Origin: Lacrimispora sp. 210928-DFI.3.58
GTDB taxonomy: Bacteria > Bacillota > Clostridia > Lachnospirales > Lachnospiraceae
Length of the DNA stretch: 64,000 bases
Direction: 5' to 3'
NCBI RefSeq assembly: GCF_020554865.1
Contig: NZ_JAJCIC010000021.1
Span: forward strand, 1 to 64,000
In this document: positions 23,635-33,786 of the stretch, one piece after another
How positions within the stretch are numbered: the first letter of the stretch is position 1
Layout: each line of letters begins with the position of its first letter
Made by a program: the position numbers and the translations under genes
Notes under the pieces: generated by a model
What the model was told of the DNA's origin: nothing
The model's database searches: none
The model's input: the letters and a program-made list of their open reading frames with translations, nothing else

Positions 23635-25179
23635 TTAAGCCTTATCCCCCAATGCTGCTACTACTTCTTCGATCACTTCCCTGTCCAGAAAATGATGGCG
23701 CACACCATTGATCTCCTGGTAATCCTCATGTCCCTTTCCGATCACTGCCACCATGTCTCCCGGTTCTGCGTGAACGATGCTGTATTCAATGGCTTCCCTG
23801 CGGTCCGGGATCTCGATGAAGGCTCCGCCTGTCTTCTCGATGCTTCCTCTGATGTCGGCCAGGATATCCTCCACCTTCTCATACCTGGAATTGTCCGCTG
23901 TAAGGATGCAGAAGTCCGCCATCCTCCCGCCGATATCGCCCATGGTATAGCGCCTGTCCTTTGAGCGGTTTCCGCCGCAGCCGAACACGCAAACAAGGCG
24001 CTTCGGATGGTACTGCCTTAAGGTGGACAAAAGGCTTTCCATACTCACCGCATTATGGGCATAGTCCACAATGACCGTGCACCTGGCAGAGGTGTGGACG
24101 ATCTCCATACGCCCGTTTACCCTGATATGCTCCAGGCCATGGCTTACCTGCTCCTTTGGAAGGGCCAGGAAGCTGCAGAGGCTTACTGCCGCCAAGGCAT
24201 TTTCCACGTTAAAGCGCCCTGGAATGCCTAAGCGCACATCCATCTCGTATCTGCCGTGAAGGTCAAACTCCGTTCCCACAAAATCCGGCTCTGAGACATA
24301 ACGGACATTGGAGGCCAGAAAATCCGCCGGGAGGGCCTGGCCTGCGCTCTGATCCTTCCTGGCTGCCTCCCCGTCCCGGAGGCTGTAGGTGTAAAGCTCA
24401 CAGGAAGCTCCATCCACAATTTTCTCAAAATGGCTGTCATTTCTGTTTACCAGGCCGACCCTGCACATGGACAGAAGACGCGATTTATAATATAGGTATT
24501 CCTCGAAATCCGCATGTTCATCCGGTCCAATGTGGTCCGGGGAAATGTTGGTGAAAATGCCGTAATCAAAGCAGATTCCGTCCACACGGTGCATCTTGAT
24601 GCCCTGGGAGGACACCTCCATGATGGCATAACCGCAGCCGGCCTTTACCATCTGATCAAAGGCCTGATGAAGGGAATAGGACTCCGGTGTGGTGTTCACC
24701 GTAGGCGTGACCTTGTCTCCGATCACCGTGCCTGTGGTCCCGATCATGCCTACCTTTTTGCCTGCTGCCTCCAGAATGGCCTTTATCATATGGGTGGTGG
24801 TAGTCTTTCCCTTTGTTCCTGTGACTCCGATCATGGTCATCTTCTTCGCAGGATACCCGAATCTGGCAGCTGACAGCAGGGCCAGGCCATGCCTTCCGTC
24901 TGCTGTCTTAAGTACGGTAACAGAAGACAGCTCCTCCTCATCCAGGCCGGAAGCCTTCAGTTCCTCACGGATATCCCGTTCTGCCAGGATCACCCGCACT
25001 CCGGCCTTCAACACATCGGGTACAAAGCGGTGGGAATCCACTCTGGTTCCCGCCATGCACACAAATACTGCACCCGGCGCAGCCTTTCTCGAATCGTAGA
25101 TGACCTCCTCCACCTGTACCTCCAGGCTTCCCCTAAGAAGCTCATAATCCAGTTCCTTTACCCAGTCCTTTAATATCAT
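23635..25179 (-). CDS. murE: UDP-MurNAc-L-Ala-D-Glu:diamino acid ligase
   Basis: A 514-residue Mur ligase adding the third residue of the stem peptide. Motifs: DSRKAAPGAVFVC, ATP loop TGTKGKTTTT (about 120-129), the carbamoylated Lys in YYKSRLL (K232), VDYAHN and GCGGNRSKDRR. The specificity motif, DNPR in meso-diaminopimelate ligases, reads DNSR at 429-432: the Arg that contacts diaminopimelate is kept, so meso-DAP is still the best prediction. The frame is open to 25320, but MILKDWVKEL at 25179 has GGGAGG 8 nt upstream. Confidence 0.95.
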   Translation of the reverse strand: MILKDWVKELDYELLRGSLEVQVEEVIYDSRKAAPGAVFVCMAGTRVDSHRFVPDVLKAGVRVILAERDIREELKASGLDEEELSSVTVLKTADGRHGLALLSAARFGYPAKKMTMIGVTGTKGKTTTTHMIKAILEAAGKKVGMIGTTGTVIGDKVTPTVNTTPESYSLHQAFDQMVKAGCGYAIMEVSSQGIKMHRVDGICFDYGIFTNISPDHIGPDEHADFEEYLYYKSRLLSMCRVGLVNRNDSHFEKIVDGASCELYTYSLRDGEAARKDQSAGQALPADFLASNVRYVSEPDFVGTEFDLHGRYEMDVRLGIPGRFNVENALAAVSLCSFLALPKEQVSHGLEHIRVNGRMEIVHTSARCTVIVDYAHNAVSMESLLSTLRQYHPKRLVCVFGCGGNRSKDRRYTMGDIGGRMADFCILTADNSRYEKVEDILADIRGSIEKTGGAFIEIPDRREAIEYSIVHAEPGDMVAVIGKGHEDYQEINGVRHHFLDREVIEEVVAALGDKA

Positions 25180-25265
25180 AGCGCCTGCCTCCCTTCCATC
25201 TCTATGCACTCTCCTGATCTTTCCTGCGCCAGCCATAGGCTGGCCAGCTTCGGAAGTCTTCCGCA

Positions 25266-25307
25266 AGGAGTGCTGCCCAGAGGAAGCATCCCCTGGGCAG
25301 CACTCCT
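25266..25307 (-). terminator. Strong hairpin after fhs
   Basis: A perfect 15-bp stem (25266-25280 / 25293-25307, AGGAGTGCTGCCCAG) with a 12-nt loop, 13 nt after the fhs stop. There is no good U-run on the minus strand, so it is either a weak or factor-aided terminator or a 3' stabilising hairpin. Confidence 0.6.
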
Positions 25308-25319
25308 GGAACGCAGTCA

Positions 25320-26990
25320 TCAGAACAGCCCTGTGATACGGCCGTTTTTGTCCACGTCAATATTCTCTGCCGCCGGCTTCTTTGGAAGTCCCGGCATTGT
25401 CATAATGGAGCCTGTGAGGGCTACCACAAAGCCTGCACCGGCAGACACATAGGCATCCCTTACATTGATGGTAAAGCCAGCAGGACGCCCCAGCTTTGTC
25501 TGGTCGTCAGACAGGGAGTACTGTGTCTTTGCCATACAGACAGGAAGGTCTCCAAAGCCCATCTCCTCGATCCTCTTTAAGGCCTTTGATGCAGCCGGAG
25601 AGTAGGATACATCATCTGCCCCGTAGATCTCCGTGGCAACGGTCTTGATCTTATCCTTTAAGCCCATCTCATCCGGATAAAGCACACGGAAATCTCCCGG
25701 CTTGTTCTCCAGTGTGTTCAGGACTCTTTCTGCCAGGGCCAAGCCGCCCTCTCCGCCCTTTGCCCATACCTCTGACAGGGCAAAATCACAGCCTCTCTCC
25801 TCGCAGAAGCGCTTAATATAAGCATATTCTGCCTCGGTATCTGTTATGAAGGAATTCAGAGTTACCACAACCGGTACATGATATTTCTGGATGTTTTCAA
25901 TATGCTTTTCCAGATTCACAATGCCTCTCTTTAAGGCATCCAGATTCTCCTCTGCCAATCTGTCCTTCGGAACGCCGCCATTGTACTTTAAGGCCCTTAC
26001 GGTAGCCACCAGCACCACTGCATCCGGCTTCAGTCCTGCCATACGGCATTTGATGTCCAAGAACTTCTCTGCACCCAGATCAGCGCCAAAGCCAGCCTCT
26101 GTCACCACAATGTCACAGAGCTTTAAGGCCGTGCGGGTTGCTCTCACGCTGTTGCAGCCATGGGCAATATTAGCGAAGGGGCCGCCGTGTACCAGGGCTC
26201 CTGTGTGCTCCAGGGTCTGGATGAGATTTGGCTTTAAGGCATCCTTTAAGAGGGCTGCCATGGAACCGGTAGCGTGAAGGTCATCTGCTGTCACAGGCTC
26301 TCCTGCAAAATTGTAAGCCACAATGATCCTTCCCAAACGCGCCTTTAAATCCTCCATATTGTCTGCAAGACAGAGGATCGCCATGATCTCTGATGCAACG
26401 GTGATGACAAAATGGTCTTCTCTTACCATGCCGTCAGCCTTTGCTCCCAGGCCGATGACAATATTTCTCAAAGCTCTGTCATTCATGTCCTCACAGCGCT
26501 TCCAGAGCACCTGCCTGGGATCGATCCCCAGGGCGTTGCCCTGCTGGATATGGTTGTCAAGAAGGGCTGCCAGCAGGTTGTTCGCTGAAGTAATCGCGTG
26601 GAAATCACCTGTGAAATGCAGGTTCAGGTCCTCCATCGGCACAACCTGGGCATAGCCGCCGCCTGCTGCGCCGCCTTTGATGCCAAAGCAGGGGCCCAGT
26701 GATGGCTCGCGAAGGGCAATGATGGCGTTCTTGCCCATTCTTCCAAAGGCCTCTCCCAGACCAACGGTAGTCGTGGTCTTTCCTTCGCCTGCCGGAGTGG
26801 GATTGATCGCTGTCACAAGCACCAGCTTGCCGTCCGGCCTGTCCTTGATCTTCTCCCACAGCTCATCTGTGAGCTTTGCCTTATATTTTCCATAAAGCTC
26901 TAAATCATCCTCCGCGATCCCGTAAGCCGCTGCCACCTCTTTGATCGGTTTCATTACCGCCTCCTGGGCGATTTCAATGTCTGATTTCAT
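25320..26990 (-). CDS. fhs: Formate-tetrahydrofolate ligase
   Basis: A 556-residue enzyme that joins formate to tetrahydrofolate with ATP, feeding 10-formyl-THF to purines, to fMet-tRNA (fmt in this window) and, in acetogens, to the Wood-Ljungdahl methyl branch. Motifs include the P-loop [13 protein letters not shown] (about 64-76), EPSLGPCFG, and [10 protein letters not shown]. Length is normal. It stands alone between ftsK and murE and ends at a strong hairpin. Its presence alone does not prove acetogenesis. Confidence 0.97.
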   Translation of the reverse strand: MKSDIEIAQEAVMKPIKEVAAAYGIAEDDLELYGKYKAKLTDELWEKIKDRPDGKLVLVTAINPTPAGEGKTTTTVGLGEAFGRMGKNAIIALREPSLGPCFGIKGGAAGGGYAQVVPMEDLNLHFTGDFHAITSANNLLAALLDNHIQQGNALGIDPRQVLWKRCEDMNDRALRNIVIGLGAKADGMVREDHFVITVASEIMAILCLADNMEDLKARLGRIIVAYNFAGEPVTADDLHATGSMAALLKDALKPNLIQTLEHTGALVHGGPFANIAHGCNSVRATRTALKLCDIVVTEAGFGADLGAEKFLDIKCRMAGLKPDAVVLVATVRALKYNGGVPKDRLAEENLDALKRGIVNLEKHIENIQKYHVPVVVTLNSFITDTEAEYAYIKRFCEERGCDFALSEVWAKGGEGGLALAERVLNTLENKPGDFRVLYPDEMGLKDKIKTVATEIYGADDVSYSPAASKALKRIEEMGFGDLPVCMAKTQYSLSDDQTKLGRPAGFTINVRDAYVSAGAGFVVALTGSIMTMPGLPKKPAAENIDVDKNGRITGLF

Positions 26991-27055
26991 TTGTTTGTCC
27001 TCCTGGTATTTTTCTTACATATCCTCTGGGCTTTCTATTCGAAGCGGGCCTATCA

Positions 27056-30000
27056 TCAGCCCCCCTGCTCCAGCATTTCCTCAAACTGCTCAGCACTCAT
27101 GAGAACCTTTCTGGGCTTTGTGCCTTCTTCCTCGCCTACCACTCCGGCCTCCGCCAGCTGGTCCATGATCCTGGCAGCACGGTTAAAGCCGATCTTGAAC
27201 ATTCTCTGGAGCATACCAATGGATGCCTTGTCCTTTTCAATGATGAACTGGCCTGCCCGCACAAAGTACTCATCCCTGCCTGATGAGCCGCCGCCCGCTG
27301 CTGCGGATGGTGAAGATATCTGGTTTGCCACCTCTGTACTGTAGTCCGCTGTCATGCCCTGCTCTGTCAAAAACTCTACCACACGGCCCACTTCCTCATC
27401 CGACACAAAGGCACCCTGGACGCGCTGGGGCTTTGGGAAGCCAGCCGGATAAAAGAGCATGTCGCCCTTTCCCAGCAGCTTTTCCGCGCCGTTCATATCA
27501 ATGATGGTCCTGGAATCCACGCCTGAGGACACGGCAAAGGCGATCCTGGAAGGCACATTGGCCTTGATCAGCCCTGTGATAACATTGACAGACGGCCTCT
27601 GGGTAGCGATCACAAGGTGGATGCCTGCTGCACGGGCCAGCTGTGCCAGGCGGCAGATGGAATCCTCCACCTCGCCGGGAGCCACCATCATAAGGTCTGC
27701 CAGCTCGTCGATGATGATAATGATCTGCGGAAGCTTTACCGGCTTCTTTTCATCCTCAATGTCCGCCAGCTTCGCCACTCTGTCATTGTAGCCCTTTAAA
27801 TCCCTGACATTGCATTCTGCGAATTTCTTGTAACGGTCGTCCATCTCTGCCACAGCCCAGTTCAGGGCACCGGAAGCCTTCTTCGGGTCTGTGACAACAG
27901 GGATCAGAAGATGAGGAATGCCGTTGTAAACACTCAGCTCCACTACCTTCGGGTCCACCATGATCAGACGCACGTCCTCCGGCTTTGACTTATAGATAAT
28001 GCTCATGATCAGCGTATTGATGCACACGGATTTACCGGAGCCCGTAGCGCCTGCGATCAGAAGGTGGGGCATCTTCCCAATGTCCGTCACCACTACCTGG
28101 CCGCCGATGTCCTTGCCCACTGCAAAGGCAAGTCTTGACTTGTGCTGTATAAAGGCGTCTGCCTCCAAAAGGTCACGCAGGTAAACCATCTTATTTTCCT
28201 TGTTGGGGACCTCGATGCCCACTGCGGACTTTCCTGGGATAGGTGCTTCAATACGGATGTCCGTAGCTGCAAGGCTCAGCTTGATATCGTCTGTCAGCCC
28301 CACAATACGGCTCACCTTCACTCCCTGCTCCGGAAGGAGCTCATACCTTGTCACGGCAGGGCCGCAGCTGATATTGGTGACCGTCACCCCAACGCCGAAA
28401 TTGCGCAGGGTCTGCTGGAGCTTTGCCGCCGTTGCCCGGTACTCGTTTTCGGAAATATTGCCTGAGGAGCGGGCTCCCTTTTTCAAAAGAGTGGTAGGCG
28501 GGAAAATGTATTCCTTCTTTACCTCCTCCTCTTTTTTCTGGATTTCCTCAGCCACAGCAGCATTGGCATCCGCAATGGCAGCCTCCTCCCGCTTTTTCTC
28601 GATCTTTTTCTGTAAAAGTTCGGTCTCTGTCTCGATCACCTTGCCCGATGAGGTGACAACGCGCTTTGGCTCCTCTGCCACAAATATGCTGTCATAGTTG
28701 ATGCCCTGCTCTGACTTGTCCTCACTGTATGTATCCTGTCCGCCGGAAACGGAGATATCCTCCTTCGGGAACTGGGGCACGTAGGATGACGGGATATCCT
28801 CTTTTTCCTGGGCTCGAACCGGAATCTTCTGTATCCACGGGACCCCATCTTCCTCTTTTTCAGGCTTCCGGGGCTGCCAGCTCTCCTCCTCTGGTTCCGT
28901 GGAAAGGCCGGAAATCCTTTGCTCCGAAAGCTCCTGTCCAAAAGCCGCCTGTTCTGTCTGTCCCGGAAGCTCCCGTCCAAAAGCCGCTTTCTCCGGACCA
29001 TCTGTATCCCAGGGCACATCCTCCTTCTCCCCGCGGATGCCCTGGACGGGCACATCCCGGAGGTCATCCATGAAGTTCACCGGATGGCTGGCAATATCCA
29101 TCTCCTCCAATGTCCTGGAGTCTTTTCGCACACGGATGGTCTCCCAGGCAGGCTCCTCATGGACGCCTGTTTCATCCTCCACCTTAAGGCCTGTGATCAC
29201 AGGCACCTGCTCTGTCCTGGGCTCAGGACGGCTGTGCTTTTCGATCTCACGGGCAAGAGCAGACGGGCTGTCCTCCTCTGCCCTTGAAGCAGCCGCCGGT
29301 ACAGGAGAAGGCATTTCCTCCAATTCAGCACCATATTCCCGGTCAAATTCTTCCTCGTCCCAGTCATCGGGCTCCTCCAGCTTTGTGGCATCTAAGTTCA
29401 CACCGCGCACCCGCTGTTCCTCACGGATGCGCCTGCGCTCCTCCGTCCTCTGAGCATGGTTCTCCCTGCGGCGGTCCATATCCTCTCTTGCATACTGGTA
29501 AGCCTTCCCTCCGCCCCGCTTTACCACAGACACAAAGGAGCGCTCGGTAATGCACACCATGCAGATGATAAACAGCACAATCAGCACCAGATAGGCACCT
29601 GCCCGTCCCACACCGATGATCAAAAGGGAGGTCACTGCTCCTCCGGCCAATCCTCCTCCTGCACCGTTTATGGAGGACTGCTTATAATATTCCGTCAATG
29701 CCGCTCCCTCCGGCACTGTGCCAAAGAGCAGCTGGAACAGACTGCACAGGGTGAGAAAGGCAGCGATCACTGCCGCCAGCTTCACCGCCGCATGGATATT
29801 GCCCTGATTGGACAGATGGAAGCAGGTGCCCACAAACAAAAGCACCGGAAGCACATAGCCCAGGATCCCAAACATCCCCAGCTGGACTCCCCGCAGGAAC
29901 TCTCCCACCACGCCGCACAGCCTGAAATTACTCAAAAACAGCAGAATGGCAACAGCAAAAGAGCAGATAATGACAACCTCTGCTCTCATGAATCCTGTAT

Positions 30001-30169
30001 CCTCTTCCTCATATGCCGTTTTCCGGGCAGAGCTGCGGCCCTTGGCCTGGGAGTTCCCAGCGCTCTGGGTACTTTTTCCGCCCTTTTTGCCCTGTGTACT
30101 GTTGGTACTGCCCTTCGGCCTTCCCGGTTTTCTTGTCTCCGTCTGCTGTTTTCTATTTGTATCAGCCAC
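27056..30169 (-). CDS. ftsK: FtsK/SpoIIIE DNA translocase
   Basis: A 1037-residue membrane-anchored DNA pump that clears chromosomes from the septum at division or sporulation. A basic, Gly/Ser/Thr-rich N-terminus (to about 45) precedes four or five membrane helices (about 50-200), a long charged, Pro/Glu-rich linker (about 220-545), then the RecA-like motor with Walker A GATGSGKS (about 695), Walker B IIIIDELADL, and a C-terminal winged-helix gamma domain (about 965-1037) that reads orienting DNA sequences. The linker is longer than in B. subtilis SpoIIIE (787 residues) and includes a repeated AAFG-x-ELxxQ segment. Confidence 0.95.
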   Translation of the reverse strand: MADTNRKQQTETRKPGRPKGSTNSTQGKKGGKSTQSAGNSQAKGRSSARKTAYEEEDTGFMRAEVVIICSFAVAILLFLSNFRLCGVVGEFLRGVQLGMFGILGYVLPVLLFVGTCFHLSNQGNIHAAVKLAAVIAAFLTLCSLFQLLFGTVPEGAALTEYYKQSSINGAGGGLAGGAVTSLLIIGVGRAGAYLVLIVLFIICMVCITERSFVSVVKRGGGKAYQYAREDMDRRRENHAQRTEERRRIREEQRVRGVNLDATKLEEPDDWDEEEFDREYGAELEEMPSPVPAAASRAEEDSPSALAREIEKHSRPEPRTEQVPVITGLKVEDETGVHEEPAWETIRVRKDSRTLEEMDIASHPVNFMDDLRDVPVQGIRGEKEDVPWDTDGPEKAAFGRELPGQTEQAAFGQELSEQRISGLSTEPEEESWQPRKPEKEEDGVPWIQKIPVRAQEKEDIPSSYVPQFPKEDISVSGGQDTYSEDKSEQGINYDSIFVAEEPKRVVTSSGKVIETETELLQKKIEKKREEAAIADANAAVAEEIQKKEEEVKKEYIFPPTTLLKKGARSSGNISENEYRATAAKLQQTLRNFGVGVTVTNISCGPAVTRYELLPEQGVKVSRIVGLTDDIKLSLAATDIRIEAPIPGKSAVGIEVPNKENKMVYLRDLLEADAFIQHKSRLAFAVGKDIGGQVVVTDIGKMPHLLIAGATGSGKSVCINTLIMSIIYKSKPEDVRLIMVDPKVVELSVYNGIPHLLIPVVTDPKKASGALNWAVAEMDDRYKKFAECNVRDLKGYNDRVAKLADIEDEKKPVKLPQIIIIIDELADLMMVAPGEVEDSICRLAQLARAAGIHLVIATQRPSVNVITGLIKANVPSRIAFAVSSGVDSRTIIDMNGAEKLLGKGDMLFYPAGFPKPQRVQGAFVSDEEVGRVVEFLTEQGMTADYSTEVANQISSPSAAAGGGSSGRDEYFVRAGQFIIEKDKASIGMLQRMFKIGFNRAARIMDQLAEAGVVGEEEGTKPRKVLMSAEQFEEMLEQGG

Positions 30170-30275
30170 GCATACAGCCTCCCGTCACATTCCCTGATGC
30201 ACTTTCTCGCCTCCCGGCAGATAAGCGTAATTATACATATTATACAAAATCTTTCCCGGAATTGCAACGATATGA

Positions 30276-31043
30276 CTATTTTATTTTCTTTCTCTCATCG
30301 ATCATGGCATAGAGCTTTGCCAGCGCCTCCTTGATGCCGCCCACATAGTTGATCAGTCCTGCATCCACGGCCTCCTTTCCCACCAGCACTGTTCCCAGAT
30401 CCCTGGTGAGCATCTTTGTGTTGTGCATCAGGTCGCGGAGCTGGTCATAGGCAATGTCCGCATGGGTGGACACAAAGGTCAGTATCCGGTCCTGTATCAT
30501 CTCAAAATACTCATAGGTCTGGGAGGTTCCTATGATCATGCCCGTCATCCGCACAGGATGGATCATCATGGTGCCGGAGGGCACAATAAAGGAAACATCG
30601 GTGGACACCGCCAGCGGTACTCCGATGGAATGGCTTCCCCCCAGCACCAGGGATACCGTAGGCAGGCTTAAGGATGCGATCATCTCTGCAATGGCAAGGC
30701 CCGCGTCCACATCTCCCCCTGAGGTATTAAGGAGTACAAGAAGGCCCTCCACGCTGTCGTCATCCTCGATCTTTGCCAAAGTCGGCAGTACATGGTCATA
30801 TTTTGTGGTCTTACTGGCGCCGGAGGAATTTTCATGGCCTTCCACCTCACCGATGATGGTGAGAAGATGGATCTTGCGGTGGCGTCCATTCTCCTCCAGG
30901 GTCATCTGGCCATACTCCTCCAGCTTATTGTCCTCCTTCTCCTCGATCTCTTTTTCCAGCCTCTGGCTCTCCTTATCCTCCTGGGCCTTTCCGCCTCCAC
31001 TCATCGGCTGCCCGTTTTTCTTTTTATTTTTATTCTGTCCCAT
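30276..31043 (-). CDS. TepA-like ClpP-family serine protease
   Basis: A 255-residue member of the ClpP/crotonase fold, similar to B. subtilis TepA (YmfB), next to ftsK as in Bacillus. The first 45 residues are very polar and Lys/Gly/Glu-rich. The catalytic Ser is in GGSHSIGVPL and the His in MMIHPVRM, with an Asp further on (TRDLG region). It may degrade signal peptides or membrane-associated proteins; function is poorly known. The start at 31043 (MGQNKNKKKN) has GGAGG 8 nt upstream; the longer open frame lacks support. Confidence 0.85.
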   Translation of the reverse strand: MGQNKNKKKNGQPMSGGGKAQEDKESQRLEKEIEEKEDNKLEEYGQMTLEENGRHRKIHLLTIIGEVEGHENSSGASKTTKYDHVLPTLAKIEDDDSVEGLLVLLNTSGGDVDAGLAIAEMIASLSLPTVSLVLGGSHSIGVPLAVSTDVSFIVPSGTMMIHPVRMTGMIIGTSQTYEYFEMIQDRILTFVSTHADIAYDQLRDLMHNTKMLTRDLGTVLVGKEAVDAGLINYVGGIKEALAKLYAMIDERKKIK

Positions 31044-31184
31044 TGTCCTGGCCTCCTCTTCACTGTTCTCAGATCCGCAAAAATAAGCTACCCTATCAGT
31101 TTTGGCCGGAACTGCAAAAATATACATAAAGGTCACGACATCTCTGCCGTGACCTTCTGCATCGCTATTTTCTTCTTCTCTGCA

Positions 31185-32807
31185 CTAATCCCCCAGCACA
31201 TTCCGGATCGCCACCGGCGTACGGTAATTCCAGGTGGATATTTTGATACCGCTCTTGCGGCTGGCTGCATGGACTACCTGGCCGTTGCCGATGTACATGG
31301 CAACGTGGTTGATGGTGCCGCCGCTGCCTGCGTAGAAGATCAGATCTCCCGGTTTCATGTTGGCGGATGTCACCTTTTTGCCCATTTTGGCCTGGGCGCC
31401 TGAATAATGAGGCAGGGATACGCCGAACTGCTGCATGACCTTCATGGTAAAGCCGGAGCAGTCAACGCCCTTTGTCAGGCTGGTTCCTCCCCATACGTAA
31501 GGATTGCCTACAAACTGGAGAGCGTAGTTTACCACCTTTGAACGGCGTGAAGCCGCATTGCTGGCAGCGATCTCTGCAGGCGAGAACTTGATGGCCTCAT
31601 TCAATGCATACCGTACCTCTACGTTATTATCCCTTGTGGAAATATAGGCCTTATCTACTGTGCTTCCGTCCTCTTCGTCTACCGAGTCCAGATCGATCTC
31701 AACCCAGCCGTCCAGCTGGCTCACCACCTGGTAGCGCTCGTCCTTTACGATCTGGGTCCATATCTTTGAATCCGTATTGGGCTCCGTGCGGACATTGAGT
31801 ACATCTGTCTTGATAATGGCCTTTAAGGTAGCGGTCTCCATGGCAATGTCCTTTGCCTCCTGGCCCGTTGCCGTATACTGGGGATCGGAGGAGATATATC
31901 CCACGATAGGACCGGACTGTATCTTGTACCAGCCGTCCAGCGTTTCCAGGATCTCTCCTGCAGCCTTACTTGTCATCTTTCCGATGATCTTGCCGTCTGA
32001 TTTTGGCTCTGCGCGTACATTCAGATAATTATTTACTTTGGAGATCACCAGATTATCATACTGATTGATCGCCATGGCCTTCATATCCAGCTTTCTTCCC
32101 TCATCCAGAGAATAGGCCACCTCTGCATAATCTCCTGAAATATAGCCTCCCTCGATCTGTATCCAATTATCCTCCATCTGGCTCAGCACCACATAGCGCT
32201 CATTTTTCAGGGCCTGTCCCACAATATTAGCCGGATCAATGACGGGCGCGCTGCGGATATTCAGACTGTCTGCCGTCACTGTGGCGCGGAGGGTCACAAG
32301 ATCTCTGGCCTTCTGCTTTGCCTCCTCCCCGGTCAGCAGATATTGGTTATTGATATATCCCTCCACACCGCCGGAGGTGATATGGGACCACTCTCCCTCT
32401 GTGTCAAGGATCTCACAGGCGCCATCCCCGGAAAGCTTTCCGATGATCTTGCCGTCTGTTCCCGGTGTTTCACGGATATTTAAGTACCCGGACACCTGGA
32501 CGATGCCCAGGTTTTGGTAGGAGTTCACAACAGCCTCCTTTGCCCTGGCTTCCTCCAGAGCAGCCTCCTCCTCAGGAGAAGGGGTAATGTCCACAGGCTC
32601 TGGCTCCGCCGAAGAACCGGTGCTCTCCACCGTGGGCTCTGCCGCCCGTCCGGATACAGGCTTTTTATATGTTTTCACTCCTACGATCACAATTCCTGCC
32701 AGAATAAGCCCAGCCAAAAGAAGGAGCAGATACCGCGGATCCAGCTTCTGGTTTCTCTTTCTCCTCGCCTTGTTCAGGCTGGATATATAATCCTTATGTT
32801 CAAGCAT
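31185..32807 (-). CDS. Secreted SH3-NlpC/P60 peptidoglycan hydrolase
   Basis: A 540-residue wall hydrolase of the C40 family. A basic cytoplasmic N-terminus and one signal-anchor helix (about 26-43) lead to an acidic linker and four bacterial SH3 domains near residues 103-157, 176-232, 256-308 and 333-395. They form an A-B-A'-B' pattern: domains 1 and 3 share DGKIIGK and a Gly-Tyr-Ile end; 2 and 4 share KNERY/KDERY. The NlpC/P60 domain (about 422-540) has catalytic Cys450 (GVDCSGF), His501 and His513. Expected role: cleaving D-Glu-DAP links during growth or division. Confidence 0.92.
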   Translation of the reverse strand: MLEHKDYISSLNKARRKRNQKLDPRYLLLLLAGLILAGIVIVGVKTYKKPVSGRAAEPTVESTGSSAEPEPVDITPSPEEEAALEEARAKEAVVNSYQNLGIVQVSGYLNIRETPGTDGKIIGKLSGDGACEILDTEGEWSHITSGGVEGYINNQYLLTGEEAKQKARDLVTLRATVTADSLNIRSAPVIDPANIVGQALKNERYVVLSQMEDNWIQIEGGYISGDYAEVAYSLDEGRKLDMKAMAINQYDNLVISKVNNYLNVRAEPKSDGKIIGKMTSKAAGEILETLDGWYKIQSGPIVGYISSDPQYTATGQEAKDIAMETATLKAIIKTDVLNVRTEPNTDSKIWTQIVKDERYQVVSQLDGWVEIDLDSVDEEDGSTVDKAYISTRDNNVEVRYALNEAIKFSPAEIAASNAASRRSKVVNYALQFVGNPYVWGGTSLTKGVDCSGFTMKVMQQFGVSLPHYSGAQAKMGKKVTSANMKPGDLIFYAGSGGTINHVAMYIGNGQVVHAASRKSGIKISTWNYRTPVAIRNVLGD

Positions 32808-32938
32808 GTTTCCATCGTCTCCAGAATCTTATTTGGGCGGCAGCCTGTCACTCTGCTGAGGCAAGCCGCAGTATGGCCCATACGGACAAAGTATATCATA
32901 TATCAATGGTCGAAAATGTGAAAAATTTCTTAAATTTT

Positions 32939-32960
32939 GCCGGCCCCCTAAGCGGCCGGC
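32939..32960 (-). terminator. Terminator of the ABC transporter operon
   Basis: GCCGGC (32939-32944) pairs with GCCGGC (32955-32960), extended by partial G-C pairing in the 10-nt loop, 24 nt after the ATPase gene stop. The minus-strand tail is A/T-rich (AAAATTTAAG) rather than a clean U-run. Confidence 0.5.
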
Positions 32961-32983
32961 AGCAACTCTACCATATATAGACT

Positions 32984-33781
32984 TTATTTCGACAGCATCA
33001 TACGGTCATTGGCGAACTGTCCGCCGCTGGCCTCTGCGAATTTCTTTAACAGATCATCCACGGTCAGGTGCTTCTTCTCCTCCCCTGACACATCATAGAT
33101 GATCTGTCCGTCATTCATCATGATCAAGCGGTTGCCGATATGGATGGCATCGTTCATATTGTGGGTCACCATAAGGGCTGTAAGGCCCTGCTCCGTCACC
33201 ATCTCATTTGTCAGCTCCAGCACCTTCCTGGCTGTCTGCGGATCCAGGGCTGCTGTGTGCTCATCTAACAGGAGCAGCTTTGGCTTTTTTAAGGTCGCCA
33301 TGAGAAGGGTCAGCGCCTGCCTCTGTCCTCCGGAGAGAAGTCCCACCTTTGAGGTCAGGCGCTCCTCCAGCCCCAGCCCCAGCCTAACAAGAAGATCGCG
33401 GTACAGCTTGCGCTCATTTTTCATGATCCCAGGCTTTAAGGTACGGTGGCTGCCGCGGCGCAGGGCCAGCGCCAGGTTCTCCTCAATGCCCATGGTTGCG
33501 GCAGTACCGTTCATAGGATCCTGAAACACGCGGCCCAGAAATGCCGCACGCTTATACTCCGGCAGCTTTGTCACATCCTTGCCATCGATCAGGATCTGTC
33601 CCTCATCTACAGGCCATACGCCTGCGATGGCATTCAGCATGGTGGATTTGCCTGCACCGTTTCCTCCGATGACTGTGACGAAATCCCCCTCCTTTAAGTG
33701 GAGGCTTAAGCCCTTTAAGGCCTTTTTTTCATTGACCGTTCCTGCATTGAAGGTCTTTTCAATCTGTTTGATCTCCAGCAT
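32984..33781 (-). CDS. ABC transporter ATPase, TrpXYZ-type importer
   Basis: A 265-residue ATPase with Walker A GGNGAGKS (about 39-46), signature LLSGGQRQ (about 152), Walker B LLLLDEHTAAL and switch His (VTHN). It belongs to the COG1101 group that accompanies COG4120 permeases and COG2984 lipoproteins, some of which are assigned to tryptophan or other aromatic amino acids. It follows its permease by 5 bp and ends at a hairpin. It powers import with the two upstream gene products. Confidence 0.9.
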   Translation of the reverse strand: MLEIKQIEKTFNAGTVNEKKALKGLSLHLKEGDFVTVIGGNGAGKSTMLNAIAGVWPVDEGQILIDGKDVTKLPEYKRAAFLGRVFQDPMNGTAATMGIEENLALALRRGSHRTLKPGIMKNERKLYRDLLVRLGLGLEERLTSKVGLLSGGQRQALTLLMATLKKPKLLLLDEHTAALDPQTARKVLELTNEMVTEQGLTALMVTHNMNDAIHIGNRLIMMNDGQIIYDVSGEEKKHLTVDDLLKKFAEASGGQFANDRMMLSK

Positions 33782-33786
33782 CTCAC

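Noticed and set aside
29456..30334. Long plus-strand open frame opposite ftsK (also 16300-16941 opposite priA)
   Set aside because: Antisense shadow of a well-conserved gene, His/Gln/Arg-rich composition, no RBS or recognisable domain.
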